Positions 49,931 to 58,207 of a DNA stretch of 64,000 nt are shown here, piece after piece (the first letter of the stretch is position 1; each line of letters starts with the position of its first letter). Source of the stretch: Fredinandcohnia onubensis. Lineage in GTDB: Bacteria; Bacillota; Bacilli; Bacillales; Bacillaceae_L. The DNA lies in the NCBI RefSeq assembly GCF_031181385.1, contig NZ_JAPSKV010000016.1, positions 1 to 64,000 on the forward strand, in the 5' to 3' direction. Both the position numbers and the translations under genes were made by a program. The notes under the pieces were generated by a model. That model made no database searches. It was not told the DNA's origin and was given only the letters and a program-made list of their open reading frames with translations.

Positions 49931-49974
49931 AAATAGCCCTAGCTATTTACATTTTTTTGAATAGGGCTATATTT
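49931..49974 (-). terminator. Hairpin downstream of the transposase
   Basis: AAATAGCCCTA and TAGGGCTATaTTT pair around an AT-rich centre; it could end the transposase transcript. Confidence 0.4.
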
Positions 49975-49994
49975 GTGTTACTATGTATGTATGA

Positions 49995-51212
49995 CTATGA
50001 TTTGGTGGCTAGACGGTAATCATAGTTTAGGTTGTGGGTAACTAAAAAGAATATATTCTTTAATAGTTTATTCACACAAGCGATAGACGCAACTTTATGA
50101 CATTTGTTGTAGGGTTGCGTTTTTAATTTGTCATAGTAATCAACAATGTGATTGTTGCCAATTCTACGTAGTTTAATCATATTTTGGATTATGATGAAAA
50201 GCAGTTTTCGTAAGTGTTTGTTGCCACGTTTATTAATCTTATCTTTATAAAATGTTTTACCTGACTGGTATCTACGAATATCAATACCCGCGTATGCATT
50301 AAGCTGTTTATTGTTATTAAATCTAGTAATATCACCAATCTCCGCCATCAACCTTACGGCTGTGTTTGGGCCTATACCAGGAATGCTAAGAAGTATTTGA
50401 TACTCAAATCTCCTATCGGCTAAAGTGATCATTTTGTTTATACAAAATTCCTTCTGGTTTATTAACTCTTGATACCTTCCGGCATATACTCTAACTTGTT
50501 CACATAATACATCATCCGAAGATACGGCTGGATAGGATTTTTCAGCTGCTTCTAATAATTCTATGGCCTTCTTTTCTGCCCTATTTTTAGAAATATTTTT
50601 ATTTGTATTGGCTATTATTTTGTTTTTAATCACTGTCTTTGAGTGATTGAGTATTAAATCAGGGTGGGGAAATAATTGTACGATATTTAAAAATAGCTCC
50701 GATTTAGCTTTGAATATTGTCTCAATTTCTGGAAATGTTTCTTGTAGTACCTTATGCAATCTATTGCGAACTACTGTTAATGCGTCATCCAACTCACTAT
50801 AAAAGCGAGAAAGGGATTTTAGTTGTTCGAATGTTCTATCTGATGAATGTTTTATCTTTCTTTCCGCATTAAAATGGGTAAGAGCTAGTTGATGTGCATC
50901 ACTCTTATCAGTTTTATGTATTCGTAATGCATCACACTGGATTTTTGCCTCTAAAGGGTTTAATAAACAATAAGAATAATCGTTTTCTACCATAAACCTT
51001 TCGAGTGGTTTAGAGTACACTCCTGTTGACTCAAATACAATGTCAGGATATTCACCATAGCCCTGGTAGATTTGGTCAATTTTATTTTTAACGTTAATAA
51101 AACTAGGCCTATCATGTTGAATTTCCCCTTCAAATATACATTGTTTTAAAGGGTTATAGATAACCATATAACTTTTCCCCATACTAACATCAAACGCAAC
51201 TACATGCTTCAT
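49995..51212 (-). CDS. IS110 family transposase
   Basis: 405 residues. N-terminal RuvC-like DEDD domain: Asp8 in VVAFDVSMGKS, Glu in DIVFESTGVYS, and two Asp in HKTDKSDAHQLA. C-terminal Transposase_20 domain: LLSIPGIGPNTAVRLMAEIGD, LNAYAGID and a conserved serine region at FYKDKINKRGNKHLRKLL. The ATG at 51212 is preferred; the frame is open to 51281. It looks intact. Enzymes of this family are RNA-guided recombinases that work with a bridge RNA encoded at the element's non-coding end. Confidence 0.93.
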   Translation of the reverse strand: MKHVVAFDVSMGKSYMVIYNPLKQCIFEGEIQHDRPSFINVKNKIDQIYQGYGEYPDIVFESTGVYSKPLERFMVENDYSYCLLNPLEAKIQCDALRIHKTDKSDAHQLALTHFNAERKIKHSSDRTFEQLKSLSRFYSELDDALTVVRNRLHKVLQETFPEIETIFKAKSELFLNIVQLFPHPDLILNHSKTVIKNKIIANTNKNISKNRAEKKAIELLEAAEKSYPAVSSDDVLCEQVRVYAGRYQELINQKEFCINKMITLADRRFEYQILLSIPGIGPNTAVRLMAEIGDITRFNNNKQLNAYAGIDIRRYQSGKTFYKDKINKRGNKHLRKLLFIIIQNMIKLRRIGNNHIVDYYDKLKTQPYNKCHKVASIACVNKLLKNIFFLVTHNLNYDYRLATKS

Positions 51213-51259
51213 AGTAGAACCTTCTTCCCAATAAATTTGAAGTCTACATCTTACACTTA

Positions 51260-51450
51260 TCGATTCCCATTTCTTATACACGATCTCAAGGATCCAACAT
51301 ACTTAAACCTGATTCCCAAATAAGGTAAGCAAAGAAGACCAGTTTGTTATGACGGATTCAAAGATCCAAAACGCTTGTCGACCTATTCTTCACTTCTACT
51401 ATATAAAAAATAGTAGTGCGAACCAATGCCTTGGTCTGCACTACTAATCT
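51260..51450 (-). ncRNA. Candidate IS110 bridge RNA
   Basis: Non-coding DNA upstream of the transposase, read on the minus strand. ACAAGCGTTT (plus coordinates 51369-51378) and AACAAAC (51342-51348) flank a hairpin GGATctttgaATCC (51354-51367). The first equals the plus strand of the left flank (49843-49852), and the second is complementary to the plus strand across the same insertion point. Further on, AGTATGTT (51296-51303) equals the right element end (51452-51459). A strong hairpin AGTAGTGC/GCACTACT lies at 51412-51447. Ends are approximate. Confidence 0.55.
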
Positions 51451-51456
51451 TAGTAT

Positions 51457-51525
51457 GTTTGTTTAATGGGTTTTTCCTTATGTATCAATAAAAATGAGAA
51501 ATCAATTAAACGTTTGTTTGAATGG
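51457..51525. promoter_or_regulatory. Right part of the interrupted site and second intact site before tetR
   Basis: GTTTGTTTAATGGG at 51457-51470 completes the split first site; an intact TCAATTAAACGTTTGTTTGAATGG lies at 51502-51525. The spacing copies the MFS upstream pair to within one base. Both regions are followed by a [A/G]GCTGTACTAGTC element (51555 and 42452). Confidence 0.6.
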
Positions 51526-51652
51526 ATTTCTTATTGTTGAGCAGTTAAAAGGTGGGCTGTACTAGTCCATTATTGATAGTAATGTGTCAATTCGAAGTCA
51601 ACTCTTTCTCTTTACTAATATCTTGTTCTATAATGGTGGTGGGGTGAAAGAC

Positions 51653-52228
51653 ATGGCGCGTGAACGTAAATTTACAACTGAGGAATTATATAGAACAACT
51701 GAGGAACTACTTCTAACACATCATTATGAAGGGTTCCAGTTTAGTTTGGTTGCGGATCACTTGGATGTTTCCCGAGGAGCAATCTATAAGTACTTTGAAA
51801 ACAAGGAAGAATTGATTACGGAATATATGCTTTTTAAAATGGAGCAATTTCTCCAGGAGTTAAAAGAAATTAACTCAATTGAAGGCTTTCATGTTCAATT
51901 TGATTTTCTTCTAAACCTCATGTTTAAGAATCCGGAACTTTATCAACTTATAGAGATTGGGAAACGTGTTCCGGTCCACATTAATGAAAAAGTGAAAGGA
52001 AATATGGAAAAACTTGAAAGCTATCACATTGAGATGTACCGTTGTGTGCAGGTCTTAATTGAATCGGGTAAAATGGAACAACAATTGAATCCGAATATCC
52101 CTGACCCTGTCGTTTTAGGTTATATTTTTCAATCAGTCGCGATTCCAAATCATTTTGGCATTCCTCATGATAAGTGGGTTCAGTCGATTAAAGAAATGAT
52201 TTGTCACGGAATCGTCAAAGACTTCTAA
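51653..52228 (+). CDS. TetR family transcriptional regulator
   Basis: 191 residues. N-terminal helix-turn-helix at about 8-52 (GFQFSLVADHLDVSRGAIYKYFENKEELI), then a helical ligand domain. ATG 51653 follows GGGGTG; the frame opens at TTG-type starts from 51584. It probably represses the adjacent MMPL exporter and perhaps itself. Operator candidates of two different kinds lie on either side of it, so which one it binds is not decided. Confidence 0.88.
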   Translation: MARERKFTTEELYRTTEELLLTHHYEGFQFSLVADHLDVSRGAIYKYFENKEELITEYMLFKMEQFLQELKEINSIEGFHVQFDFLLNLMFKNPELYQLIEIGKRVPVHINEKVKGNMEKLESYHIEMYRCVQVLIESGKMEQQLNPNIPDPVVLGYIFQSVAIPNHFGIPHDKWVQSIKEMICHGIVKDF

Positions 52229-52257
52229 TTGACACGGGTGTCACTTTAAAAGATAAT
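52229..52257 (+). promoter_or_regulatory. Promoter of the MMPL exporter gene
   Basis: TTGACA at 52229-52234, 17-bp spacer, GATAAT at 52252-52257. The -35 box begins directly after the tetR stop region. Confidence 0.75.
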
Positions 52258-52305
52258 TATCGTGACAACAGTGTCATTTTTTTGAGGAAAGTGACGCGAG
52301 TGTTA
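52230..52305. promoter_or_regulatory. Three TGACAC-NN-GTGTCA operators
   Basis: TGACACGGGTGTCA (52230-52243, perfect half sites), TGACAACAGTGTCA (52263-52276, one change) and TGACGCGAGTGTTA (52292-52305, two changes). The first overlaps the -35 and spacer, the second the start point, the third the leader. TetR-type control of mmpL is the natural reading. Confidence 0.75.
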
Positions 52306-52332
52306 CTTTTGAATGAAGAGGTGGGATAAAAT

Positions 52333-54441
52333 TTGAAAAACATGTTACAAGCCATTACAGATAGAGTCACCACAAAAAAAGGAATGTGGATTACATTAGT
52401 AACTTGGCTTATTATCACGATATTATTAGCAGTTTTTGCGCCAAACGCAAAGGATTATGAGGTCTCGAGGATTGACTCACTTCCTGATGATGCACAGTCT
52501 GTAATTGCCCAAAGTAAGGTGGATGAGTATTTCAAGGATAGTAATGGGACTCCAGCAATCTTGGTTTTTCAATCAAATGAAGAACAATTTTCATTTCAAG
52601 ATCTTGTAGATGTATCTAGCCAAATTGAGAATGAGGAAATTACTGGTGTAGAGCAGGTAGTTCCTTTATCAACCTTGCCACCGCAGGCTGCTACAGGATT
52701 CTTTTCAGAAGATCAATCAACTGCTATCCTCCCAATCATGTTTGATGCATCGTTAGAAACAACAGAAATCCGCGATTCCAAGGATGAAATTTTAAAGGTT
52801 GTTGAAGAAAACTCAGATTTAACTTTGTATGTTACGGGTCCAGCGGGAATTGCAACAGATTCACTGGATTTATTTTCAAGGGCAGATCTAGTGTTAATAC
52901 TCTCAACGGTAGGGTTAATCTTTATTTTATTAATTGTGATTTATCGTTCACCTTTGTTGGCATTAATACCGTTATTAGCAGCAGTTTTTGTCTATGAAGT
53001 GACTATGCAATCATTAGGTATACTAGGAAAAGCTGGTTTACAATTAAGCAATCAGACGATCTCGATTATGTCGATTCTTTTATTTGCGGCCGTTATTGAT
53101 TATTCGTTATTTGTATTCTCTCGATTTCGTGAGGAGCTTAAGAATTATGAAAATAAATATGATGCCATGAGAGCTGCCATGAAAGAGGTAGGGATGCCTG
53201 TCTTTTTCTCAGGCGGGACTGTATTAGCAGCGATGCTAGTGCTATTCTTCGCAGACCTTGGGGATTATCGTAATTTTGCTCCAACCTTCTGCACAACCAT
53301 GGTAATCATCATGATTGCATCTGTTACACTTGTGCCAGCACTATTTACACTTTTCGGTAGAAAATCATTCTGGCCAAAGGTACCAAAAGTAGGGGAAGCG
53401 AAAGTAAAAGATAACTCCATCTGGAGCAAAATCGGAAGAATGGTTGTTAAAAAACCAGGATTATATGTCGCAATTGTAGGGATTTTTCTCCTTATTTCTG
53501 CAGCCAATATGTTTAACTTAAATTACGAATTCGATACGATGAAGTCATTTCCAGAGGATATGCCATCACGACAAGGATATGAGCTCATCGAGGAGAAATT
53601 TGCAAAAGGTGAGCTTGCACCATCAACAGTCTTGTTTGAAGGGAAAGAGGCTGTTACAAAGGAAGAGCAGGATGCACTACGCGATGAATTACTAGCTCAA
53701 GATCTTGTAAGTGAAGTTAGAATCAATGGAACTGCTGAAGAAAATTGGGTTCTAAATTACTCTTTAACGTTTGAAGAAGGACCGTATGATATAGAGACGA
53801 TTAACGCGATGGAGAAGATGATTTCAAACTCTGAAACAATTTTGACAGATGCAGATATAGATGGAGAACTCTACTTTGCAGGAGAAACCGCAACTAAAGT
53901 GGATGATCGCTCAACAAATAATCGAGATGTTATTTTGATTGTCATACTTGAAACAATTTTAATTTTTGGTATGCTAATTGTCCTAACAAAATCATTTAAA
54001 ATGCCGATTTATATGATGGGTACAATCTTAGTTTCATTTTTAGCAGCATTAGGATTAGGTATGTTTTTAACAAACTTATTCTTTGATATCGACACGATAG
54101 CGAATCGTGTTCCATTGTACGCATTTGTGTTCCTAGTTGCACTTGGAATTGATTATAATATTATGCTAATCTCAAGATTCCAGGAAGAAAGAAGAAACCA
54201 TTCAGTAAAAGAAGCGGTACGAATTGCTGTCGCAAAAACAGGCGGAGTCATCTCATCTGCTGGTGTCATTTTAGCTGCCACCTTTGCGGTTCTCATGACA
54301 CAGCCGGTTCAATTATTATTTGTCTTCGGCTTTATTGTAGCGGTAGGAATTTTGTTAGACACATTCTTAATCCGCGGAGTATTATTACCTGGATTAATCG
54401 TACTCTTAGAGAAGGATAAGGCGGTAAGTAAAGAAAGATAG
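52333..54441 (+). CDS. MMPL family RND-type exporter
   Basis: 702 residues, about 12 transmembrane helices in two halves, each with a large extracytoplasmic loop after the first helix (about 40-190 and 390-530). IDYSLFVFSRFREE (about residue 255) and LGIDYNIMLISRFQEERRN (about 605) carry the Asp-Tyr pairs of the proton path. It resembles B. subtilis YdfJ. The substrate is unknown; MMPL proteins export lipids, siderophores or amphipathic drugs. TTG start at 52333 after GAGGTGGG; ATG 52342 is the alternative. Confidence 0.88.
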   Translation: MKNMLQAITDRVTTKKGMWITLVTWLIITILLAVFAPNAKDYEVSRIDSLPDDAQSVIAQSKVDEYFKDSNGTPAILVFQSNEEQFSFQDLVDVSSQIENEEITGVEQVVPLSTLPPQAATGFFSEDQSTAILPIMFDASLETTEIRDSKDEILKVVEENSDLTLYVTGPAGIATDSLDLFSRADLVLILSTVGLIFILLIVIYRSPLLALIPLLAAVFVYEVTMQSLGILGKAGLQLSNQTISIMSILLFAAVIDYSLFVFSRFREELKNYENKYDAMRAAMKEVGMPVFFSGGTVLAAMLVLFFADLGDYRNFAPTFCTTMVIIMIASVTLVPALFTLFGRKSFWPKVPKVGEAKVKDNSIWSKIGRMVVKKPGLYVAIVGIFLLISAANMFNLNYEFDTMKSFPEDMPSRQGYELIEEKFAKGELAPSTVLFEGKEAVTKEEQDALRDELLAQDLVSEVRINGTAEENWVLNYSLTFEEGPYDIETINAMEKMISNSETILTDADIDGELYFAGETATKVDDRSTNNRDVILIVILETILIFGMLIVLTKSFKMPIYMMGTILVSFLAALGLGMFLTNLFFDIDTIANRVPLYAFVFLVALGIDYNIMLISRFQEERRNHSVKEAVRIAVAKTGGVISSAGVILAATFAVLMTQPVQLLFVFGFIVAVGILLDTFLIRGVLLPGLIVLLEKDKAVSKER

Positions 54442-54450
54442 TGATAGAAA

Positions 54451-54482
54451 AGGGACTGTATCGTTTTTGATACAGGCCTTTG
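54451..54482 (+). terminator. Terminator after the MMPL gene
   Basis: GGACTGTATC pairs with GATACAGGCC (one mismatch) around GTTTTT. Confidence 0.75.
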
Positions 54483-54593
54483 TAAATAGTATATGGTATC
54501 GTGCTCGAATTCTGTTGAATCCTAGATGGTTGACAAGATTTATAGATTATGAAATTATTATATTGAAAAAATTCAGAAAAGGAAGGCTGAAAG

Positions 54594-55514
54594 ATGATAC
54601 TTAAAGCACGAAAGATTCCCATTCACCTACAAACACGGCGTTACTTAAAGCCCCGAATAGTGTTTACTGATGGGCAATTAAAAAAGTTACAAACTGATGA
54701 AAAAGGTTTCGAAGGCGAATGCAATTTCGATGAACTAATAGCTCAATCCCCTGCGTCTACCTATCTTCAACTCAATGACCTCCTCCTTGAATGGCGAAAC
54801 ACAACTTTTCAAATTGACTCACTCCTTATATGTCCATACAAAATCTATCTTTTCGATGTCAAAAATTTTGAAGGAGAATTTTATATTGAGGGTAACCGAT
54901 GGTACTTTTCATCTGGTTATGAAATAAAGAACCCAATTCCTCAACTGGAGCGCTCTGAAGCCCTTCTTAGACCACTCATGCAATCATTAGGTATTAATCT
55001 TCCCATTGAAGCGAATATCATTTTTGTTAATTCCGACTTTACCCTATTTCAAGCAGATAGACACCTTCCAATCATCCTACCCACTCAAATTAATTCTTTG
55101 TTAAAGAAGTTAGGTTCGGTTTCTATGAAGACTAGTGGATCATTAATAGGTTCAGCAAAAGAACTAGCCTTACTTCACAGTAAAAATTCTCCATTCAATG
55201 ATAGGCTTATCCCTGAATATACCTATCAATCTGTGAAAAAGGGAATCACTTGCGCTGATTGTAGGTCGCTAACGGTTCATTTGAATGGAAGATGCCTTAT
55301 GTGTGAGAGGTGCGGGGCAAAGGAAGCTTTACATACAGGTATTATGAGAACACTTGAAGAATATAGAGTGCTCTTTCCAAATAGGTTACTAACCGTTTCT
55401 GAGGCCAATGATTGGTGCGGACTTGATATGAATAGGCTTAGAATGCAGAAAATATTGAAGGAGCATCTTGTAATGGTTGAGGGAGGAAAATCAACGTATT
55501 ACCGTTTTAAGTAA
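54594..55514 (+). CDS. NERD domain protein with C-terminal cysteine cluster
   Basis: 306 residues. NERD (nuclease-related) domain at about 38-150: GFEGECNFDELI, TFQIDSLLICPYKIYLFDVKNFEGEFY, with the acidic and Lys-containing pattern D-x..-DVKN of PD-(D/E)XK-like folds. After it, CADC...CLMCERCG (about residues 219-241) looks like a zinc ribbon, and the last 60 residues form a helical region. Such proteins in Bacillaceae have no known role. A good AAAAGGAAGG site precedes the ATG. It is a lone gene next to a 154-bp tandem repeat. Confidence 0.8.
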   Translation: MILKARKIPIHLQTRRYLKPRIVFTDGQLKKLQTDEKGFEGECNFDELIAQSPASTYLQLNDLLLEWRNTTFQIDSLLICPYKIYLFDVKNFEGEFYIEGNRWYFSSGYEIKNPIPQLERSEALLRPLMQSLGINLPIEANIIFVNSDFTLFQADRHLPIILPTQINSLLKKLGSVSMKTSGSLIGSAKELALLHSKNSPFNDRLIPEYTYQSVKKGITCADCRSLTVHLNGRCLMCERCGAKEALHTGIMRTLEEYRVLFPNRLLTVSEANDWCGLDMNRLRMQKILKEHLVMVEGGKSTYYRFK

Positions 55515-55528
55515 AATTAGTAGTGGAA

Positions 55529-56115
55529 TTCCACTTCCGTATTACTTTTATGCAAGAAGGATTAAAAGGCATTCGTAAATAAAAGATACGAATGCTTTTT
55601 TGAGGTCTGGCGGCACAAAATCATTCGTATAATCCAATAAAAGGAAAAAATGACCTTAGAATCGATACTGATTGTAATTCATTTCCACTTCCGTATGCTT
55701 TTTAAGCAAAAAAGATCAAAAAGCATACGCAAATCAGGAATACGAATGTTTATTAGCGGATAGGCGGTACAAAACCATTCGTAAGATCCAATAAAAGGAA
55801 AAAGTAACTTTAGAATCAACAGTAATTGTAATTAAATTCCACTTCAGAATGCTTTTTAGGCGAAAATGACCAAAAAGCATACGCAAATAGGGGATACGAA
55901 TGCTTTTTTGAGGATAGGTGACTCAAAACCATTCGTAAGATCCAATAAAAGGAAAAAGCAACTTTAGGATCGATTAGAATTGTAATTAAATTCCACTTCT
56001 GTATGATTTTAAAGCAAAAAAGACCAAAAAGCATACGCAAATCAGGAATACGAATGCTTATTAGCGGATAGGCGGTACAAAACCATTCGCAAGATCCAAC
56101 AAAAGGAAAAAACAG
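55529..56115. repeat. 154-bp non-coding tandem repeat, four copies
   Basis: Units begin with ttccactt at 55529, 55683, 55837 and 55991; the period is exactly 154 bp and the last copy is cut at about 125 bp. Each unit has two hairpins: GTATGCTTTTT/AAAAAGCATAC (55693-55728 in copy 2) and TACGAATG/CATTCGTA (55741-55783 in copy 2). No coding frame is shared by the copies. It fills most of the 820-bp gene-free stretch from 55515 to 56333. Confidence 0.9.
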
Positions 56116-56123
56116 CTCAACGT

Positions 56124-56160
56124 AAAAAAAGGCCCGTATCGGTTATGATACGGGTCTTGT
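56124..56160. terminator. Rho-independent hairpin beyond the tandem repeat
   Basis: AAGGCCCGTATC pairs with GATACGGGTCTT around GGTTAT, with A and T tracts on the two sides. It may end minus-strand transcription from potD or plus-strand transcription through the repeat. Confidence 0.75.
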
Positions 56161-56167
56161 ATTCAAT

Positions 56168-56326
56168 GTCTAGCTCCATGCGCCAATAAGGCTCTCTGTT
56201 CTAGCCAATCGCTACTAAGGCAAAATATGCCATCTTTCAGTGTTTGTCATACCAAGACAGGACTGCTAGGGATGCCAGGTTAGGCACAATAGCGCCAGTC
56301 CTCAGTTGAATTCGGGCACCTTGCGC
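56168..56326. repeat. Dispersed palindromic repeat, copy 2 (diverged)
   Basis: Shares the start gtctagctcca(t/g)gcgcc, the middle (agccaa-cgct, aaggcaaaat) and the end gggcaccttgcgc with copy 1, but carries about 45 extra bases in the right arm. Lies just after the potD stop. Confidence 0.7.
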
Positions 56327-56333
56327 TTTTCTA

Positions 56334-57407
56334 TTAGTTCTGCCCCATCTTAAATTCTAGGAAAAGCTGGTTATAGATGGCGAGGTTCTTTTTCCCAAGG
56401 TTTTCATATACCTCAAGCTTTTCGGTTAGCTCCGGAGATGGATAGAATCGTTCATCAGATACCATATCTTCAGGCATAAATTGAAGAGCCTCTTTGTTTG
56501 GGGTGGAGTAGCTGACATATTCTGTGTTCTGCGCTGCTACTTCTGCATCCAACATAAAATTAATAAACTGATGTGCGCCATCAATATTTTTAGCTGTCTT
56601 CGGAATGACCATATTATCAAACCAGAGATTAGAGCCTTCGCTTGGCACCACATAGTTTAAATCCTCATTTTCCCACATAATATCAGCGGCATCACCAGAC
56701 CAAACAATTCCAATTGCAGCCTCGCGATTTTGAATCAGTACTTTTCCTTCGTCACCAACAATGGCTTTTACATTAGGTGTAAGCTTCATCAGTTTTTCCT
56801 TTGCTTCGATTAAGTGGTCAAGATTGGTATCATTCAATGAATAACCAAGAGAGTTAAGCCCCATTCCAATGATTTCTCTAGCACCGTCTACCAAGATGAT
56901 TTCATTTTTTAGGGAAGGGTCCCAAAGATCGTTCCAACTTGTAAATTCTCTTCCATCAAGCATAGTTGGGTTATAGACAATGCCAACTGTTCCCCAGAAA
57001 TAGGGGACAGAGTATTGATTACCTGGATCAAAAGGAAGATCCATGAACCGTTCATCAATGTTTTTTAAATTTGGTAGTTTTGAATGGTCAAGAGGGATGA
57101 GTAGGTCCTCTTGTCGCATTTTATCAATCATATATTCAGATGGAACCGCGATATCGTAGGTGGTTCCGCCTTGTTCGATTTTTGTCATCATCGCTTCATT
57201 AGAGTCGAAGGTTTCATAAATAACCTTGATTCCAGTTTCTTCTTCAAAACGACCGATCAGTTCTTCGTCGATATAGTCGCCCCAGTTGTAAATCGTTAAG
57301 GTGTTCCCACCAGAGAGACCCTGAGATGAATTTAAAAGGTGGATAAGGTAGAGTAACCCACCGGATACTAGTGCAATTGCTATAAAGGCACGGATGAGTT
57401 TCGTCAT
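56334..57407 (-). CDS. potD: Spermidine/putrescine ABC transporter substrate-binding protein PotD
   Basis: 357 residues, class D solute-binding fold: LTIYNWGDYIDEELIGRFEEETG, polyamine-site residues in VPSEYMIDKM, SGDAADIMWEN and YSTPNKEALQ. It has an N-terminal hydrophobic span (about 5-25), but no lipobox cysteine, so it would stay as an N-anchored or cleaved secreted protein rather than a lipoprotein. ATG overlaps the potC stop by four bases. Last gene of potABCD. Confidence 0.93.
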   Translation of the reverse strand: MTKLIRAFIAIALVSGGLLYLIHLLNSSQGLSGGNTLTIYNWGDYIDEELIGRFEEETGIKVIYETFDSNEAMMTKIEQGGTTYDIAVPSEYMIDKMRQEDLLIPLDHSKLPNLKNIDERFMDLPFDPGNQYSVPYFWGTVGIVYNPTMLDGREFTSWNDLWDPSLKNEIILVDGAREIIGMGLNSLGYSLNDTNLDHLIEAKEKLMKLTPNVKAIVGDEGKVLIQNREAAIGIVWSGDAADIMWENEDLNYVVPSEGSNLWFDNMVIPKTAKNIDGAHQFINFMLDAEVAAQNTEYVSYSTPNKEALQFMPEDMVSDERFYPSPELTEKLEVYENLGKKNLAIYNQLFLEFKMGQN

Positions 57408-58207
57408 TTTCGAACCCCCAATCCACGTGTGTTTCCTCGTTGTGCGATAAAGTAATACCCGACAACAAGCAGCATTGTAAAGATGAACAGAAGAGTTGAC
57501 AATGCATTAATATTTAAAGAGATTCCGCGCCGTGCAAGGGAATAGATTTCAACAGATAACGTTGAGAACCCATTTCCTGTTACGAAAAAGGTAACAGCGA
57601 AATCATCGAAGGAATACGTTAGGGCCATGAAAAATCCAGCAAAAATTCCAGGTGTGATGTAAGGGATAATCACCTTTGTTAGAACCTGCCATTGGCTTGC
57701 TCCGAGATCTTTTGCTGCATCAATTAGAGAAGGACTCATCTCTTTTAGTTTAGGCAGTACCATAAGTACAACGATTGGAATACTGAAGGCAATATGTGAA
57801 AGTAACACAGAATAAAAACCTAATTTAATTCCAGCCATTGTTAATAAAATCAAAAAGGAAGCACCGATAATGACATCAGGACTTACAATCAAGACATTAT
57901 TTAACGATAGTAATGTATTTTGAGTTCGTCTTTGTTTAATAGAATGAATCCAAATGGCTCCAAGCACACCAATAATGGTTGAAACCAGAGCTGAAAGCAA
58001 GGCAATCACAAATGTATTTAACACGATGATGAGAAGTCTAGTATCCCCGAATAGCTCCTTATACCAATCCAAGGTAAAACCCTCAAAATTGCTCATCGTG
58101 CCACCACTATTGAATGAGTAATACACGAGATAGAAAATCGGTGCATATAAAATGAAGAAAATAATAAATAGATACGCCTTAGAAGAAATAGCCAGTTTAT
58201 CTCTCAT
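57404..58207 (-). CDS. potC: Spermidine/putrescine ABC transporter permease PotC
   Basis: 267 residues, six transmembrane helices. The ATPase-coupling EAA-type loop is DAAKDLGASQWQVLTKVIIPYITPGI. It pairs with PotB to form the channel. ATG 58207 is chosen from GAGGTG 6 nt upstream; GTG 58216 opens the frame. It overlaps potB by 11 bases and potD by four. Confidence 0.94.
   Translation of the reverse strand: MRDKLAISSKAYLFIIFFILYAPIFYLVYYSFNSGGTMSNFEGFTLDWYKELFGDTRLLIIVLNTFVIALLSALVSTIIGVLGAIWIHSIKQRRTQNTLLSLNNVLIVSPDVIIGASFLILLTMAGIKLGFYSVLLSHIAFSIPIVVLMVLPKLKEMSPSLIDAAKDLGASQWQVLTKVIIPYITPGIFAGFFMALTYSFDDFAVTFFVTGNGFSTLSVEIYSLARRGISLNINALSTLLFIFTMLLVVGYYFIAQRGNTRGLGVRK

Larger units (their letters stand above)
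49850..51456 (-). mobile_element. IS110-family insertion sequence
   Basis: About 1.6 kb holding one transposase gene on the minus strand. Ends were inferred by aligning both flanks with the undisturbed copy at 42309-42422: GT at 49848-49849 and GT at 51457-51458 are the only shared dinucleotide placement that fits both the alignment and the putative guide sequences. No terminal inverted repeats or longer target duplication are needed. The non-coding part upstream of the transposase is about 244 bp, downstream about 145 bp. Ends may shift a few bases because GTTTGTT occurs at both borders. Confidence 0.75.

Noticed and set aside
53265-53507. Minus-strand frame inside the MMPL gene, and similar frames inside most other genes
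   Set aside because: They lie wholly within well-supported genes and lack ribosome sites.
55529-56115. CRISPR array or coding repeat
   Set aside because: The period is contiguous at 154 bp, with no spacer-like variable parts, and no reading frame persists across copies.
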